Source: an uncultured Ruminococcus sp. (GTDB lineage Bacteria; Bacillota; Clostridia; Oscillospirales; Ruminococcaceae). From it: DNA of 12,392 nt. The position numbers were made by a program, and so were the translations under genes. Location: assembly GCA_947589205.1 (NCBI GenBank), contig CANQCJ010000049.1:1-12392 (forward strand), written 5' to 3'. Position 1 is the first letter of the stretch; each line of letters opens with the position of its first letter. Under the pieces are notes generated by a model that was not told where the DNA came from, ran no database searches, and was given only the letters and a program-made list of their open reading frames with translations. Shown here one piece after another: positions 11,826-12,392 of the stretch.

Positions 11826-12392
11826 CTATTTTTCCACCTCAACCGTCATCTCATACCCGCCCTTGAAGATTACAGTAATCTCCGTCTTGCTCATTACCCT
11901 CACACACTCGATCAGCTTTCTGACGATCACTTCATCGTATTCGGTCAGCCTGCAAGGTAAGCCTTTGACTATTTCCTCGGCATCTTTTAATTGCTCCTGA
12001 GTTTTTGCGGCTTTATCATTCTGTACTTTGATAACTTCTATTTTTCTGCGCAGCTGTTGTTCTTCCTCATATAATTTCTGAAACTCTCCGTCAAGAGAAT
12101 CCTCATCGACCGAACCGGAAGTTATCAGCGATATAAGATCATTCCTCGCTTTGTCGATCTCGTGCAGCCGTTTTTCAGCTTGACGAATTTTACTGCTGTC
12201 AGAATCGGTAAGTACAGCCTCGATATTTCCCATTACTATTTTTCGTATATCATCACCACAGTCGTAATAATCGTTTATTGCATTCAAAATGGCATTTTTC
12301 AGCTTATCTTCATGTATTGACGGCGATTTGTGACAGTATTTTGAACCGTGATCCAGCCTGTTAATGCATCTCCAAACGGGCTGCTTTTTTCC
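11826..12392 (-). CDS. Large serine recombinase, C-terminal part (start beyond window)
   Basis: The frame is open from the right edge to TAG at 11826, giving 188 residues; the TTG at 12287 is only an internal codon. The first visible residues hold the second half of a zinc ribbon (WRCINRLDHGSKYC), then SPSIHEDKLKNAIL leading into AINDYY, as in the large serine recombinases of Firmicutes elements. A long charged coiled coil (about residues 60-140) and a closing domain with VRKLIECVRV and ITVIFKGGYEMTVEVEK follow. The catalytic resolvase domain must lie to the right. In the family these proteins integrate and excise conjugative or mobilisable elements and phages at short attachment sites. A complete C-terminus and stop suggest an intact gene, but only a third or so of it is seen. 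Confidence 0.88.
   Translation of the reverse strand, partial: GKKQPVWRCINRLDHGSKYCHKSPSIHEDKLKNAILNAINDYYDCGDDIRKIVMGNIEAVLTDSDSSKIRQAEKRLHEIDKARNDLISLITSGSVDEDSLDGEFQKLYEEEQQLRRKIEVIKVQNDKAAKTQEQLKDAEEIVKGLPCRLTEYDEVIVRKLIECVRVMSKTEITVIFKGGYEMTVEVEK

Overview
The window looks like chromosomal DNA from an anaerobic, low-to-moderate GC Firmicute, most likely a gut Clostridia of the Ruminococcus/Oscillospiraceae type. The grounds are consensus TTGACA-N17-TATAAT promoters, strong GGAGG ribosome binding sites, a ferredoxin-rich split glutamate synthase and a large serine recombinase of the Firmicutes type. The genus is an inference; no rRNA or tRNA is present.

Layout. (1) Positions 1-3813, minus strand: a nitrogen-assimilation operon. 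Its order is class-II glutamine amidotransferase, FMN glutamate synthase core with two N-terminal [4Fe-4S] motifs, a cysteine-rich polyferredoxin, and an FAD/NAD(P) oxidoreductase that runs off the left edge. It is a glutamate synthase split into separate proteins, read from a consensus promoter (3785-3813) through a leader holding an intrinsic-terminator hairpin, so attenuation is likely. (2) 3944-4184, minus: a 62-aa conserved-looking small protein with its own promoter. (3) 4216-7152, minus: a membrane diguanylate cyclase followed by a lipoprotein solute-binding protein, a two-gene unit with a consensus promoter and a strong terminator and no transporter permease. (4) 7174-8146, minus: a membrane-anchored protein I do not recognise, with its own promoter and terminator. 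(5) 8147-8342: a divergent control region with several TGACA/TGTCA operator-like palindromes and a short repeat patch. (6) 8372-11640, plus: TetR regulator, aldo/keto reductase, carboxymuconolactone-decarboxylase/cupin fusion and nitrilase-family hydrolase, in one tightly spaced operon. (7) 11653-11790, minus: an isolated consensus promoter followed about 100 nt later by an intrinsic terminator, with no sizeable gene between; this looks like a small RNA or an orphan leader. (8) 11826 to the right edge, minus: the C-terminal part of a large serine recombinase, suggesting the end of an integrated element.

How the genes fit together. The amidotransferase would release ammonia from glutamine, the FMN/Fe-S core would add it to 2-oxoglutarate, and the polyferredoxin and FAD protein would supply electrons. 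The GxGxG domain (glutamate synthase domain 3) is not in view and is expected beyond the left edge. The TetR operon looks like an inducible carbonyl/amide-handling or detoxification module whose operators lie on its own promoter, with related half-sites next to the divergent promoter of the membrane protein. I see no CRISPR array, defence system or complete mobile element. The least explained parts are the glutamate synthase leader, the cyclase/binding-protein pair, the shared operator region, and the promoter-terminator unit beside the recombinase.
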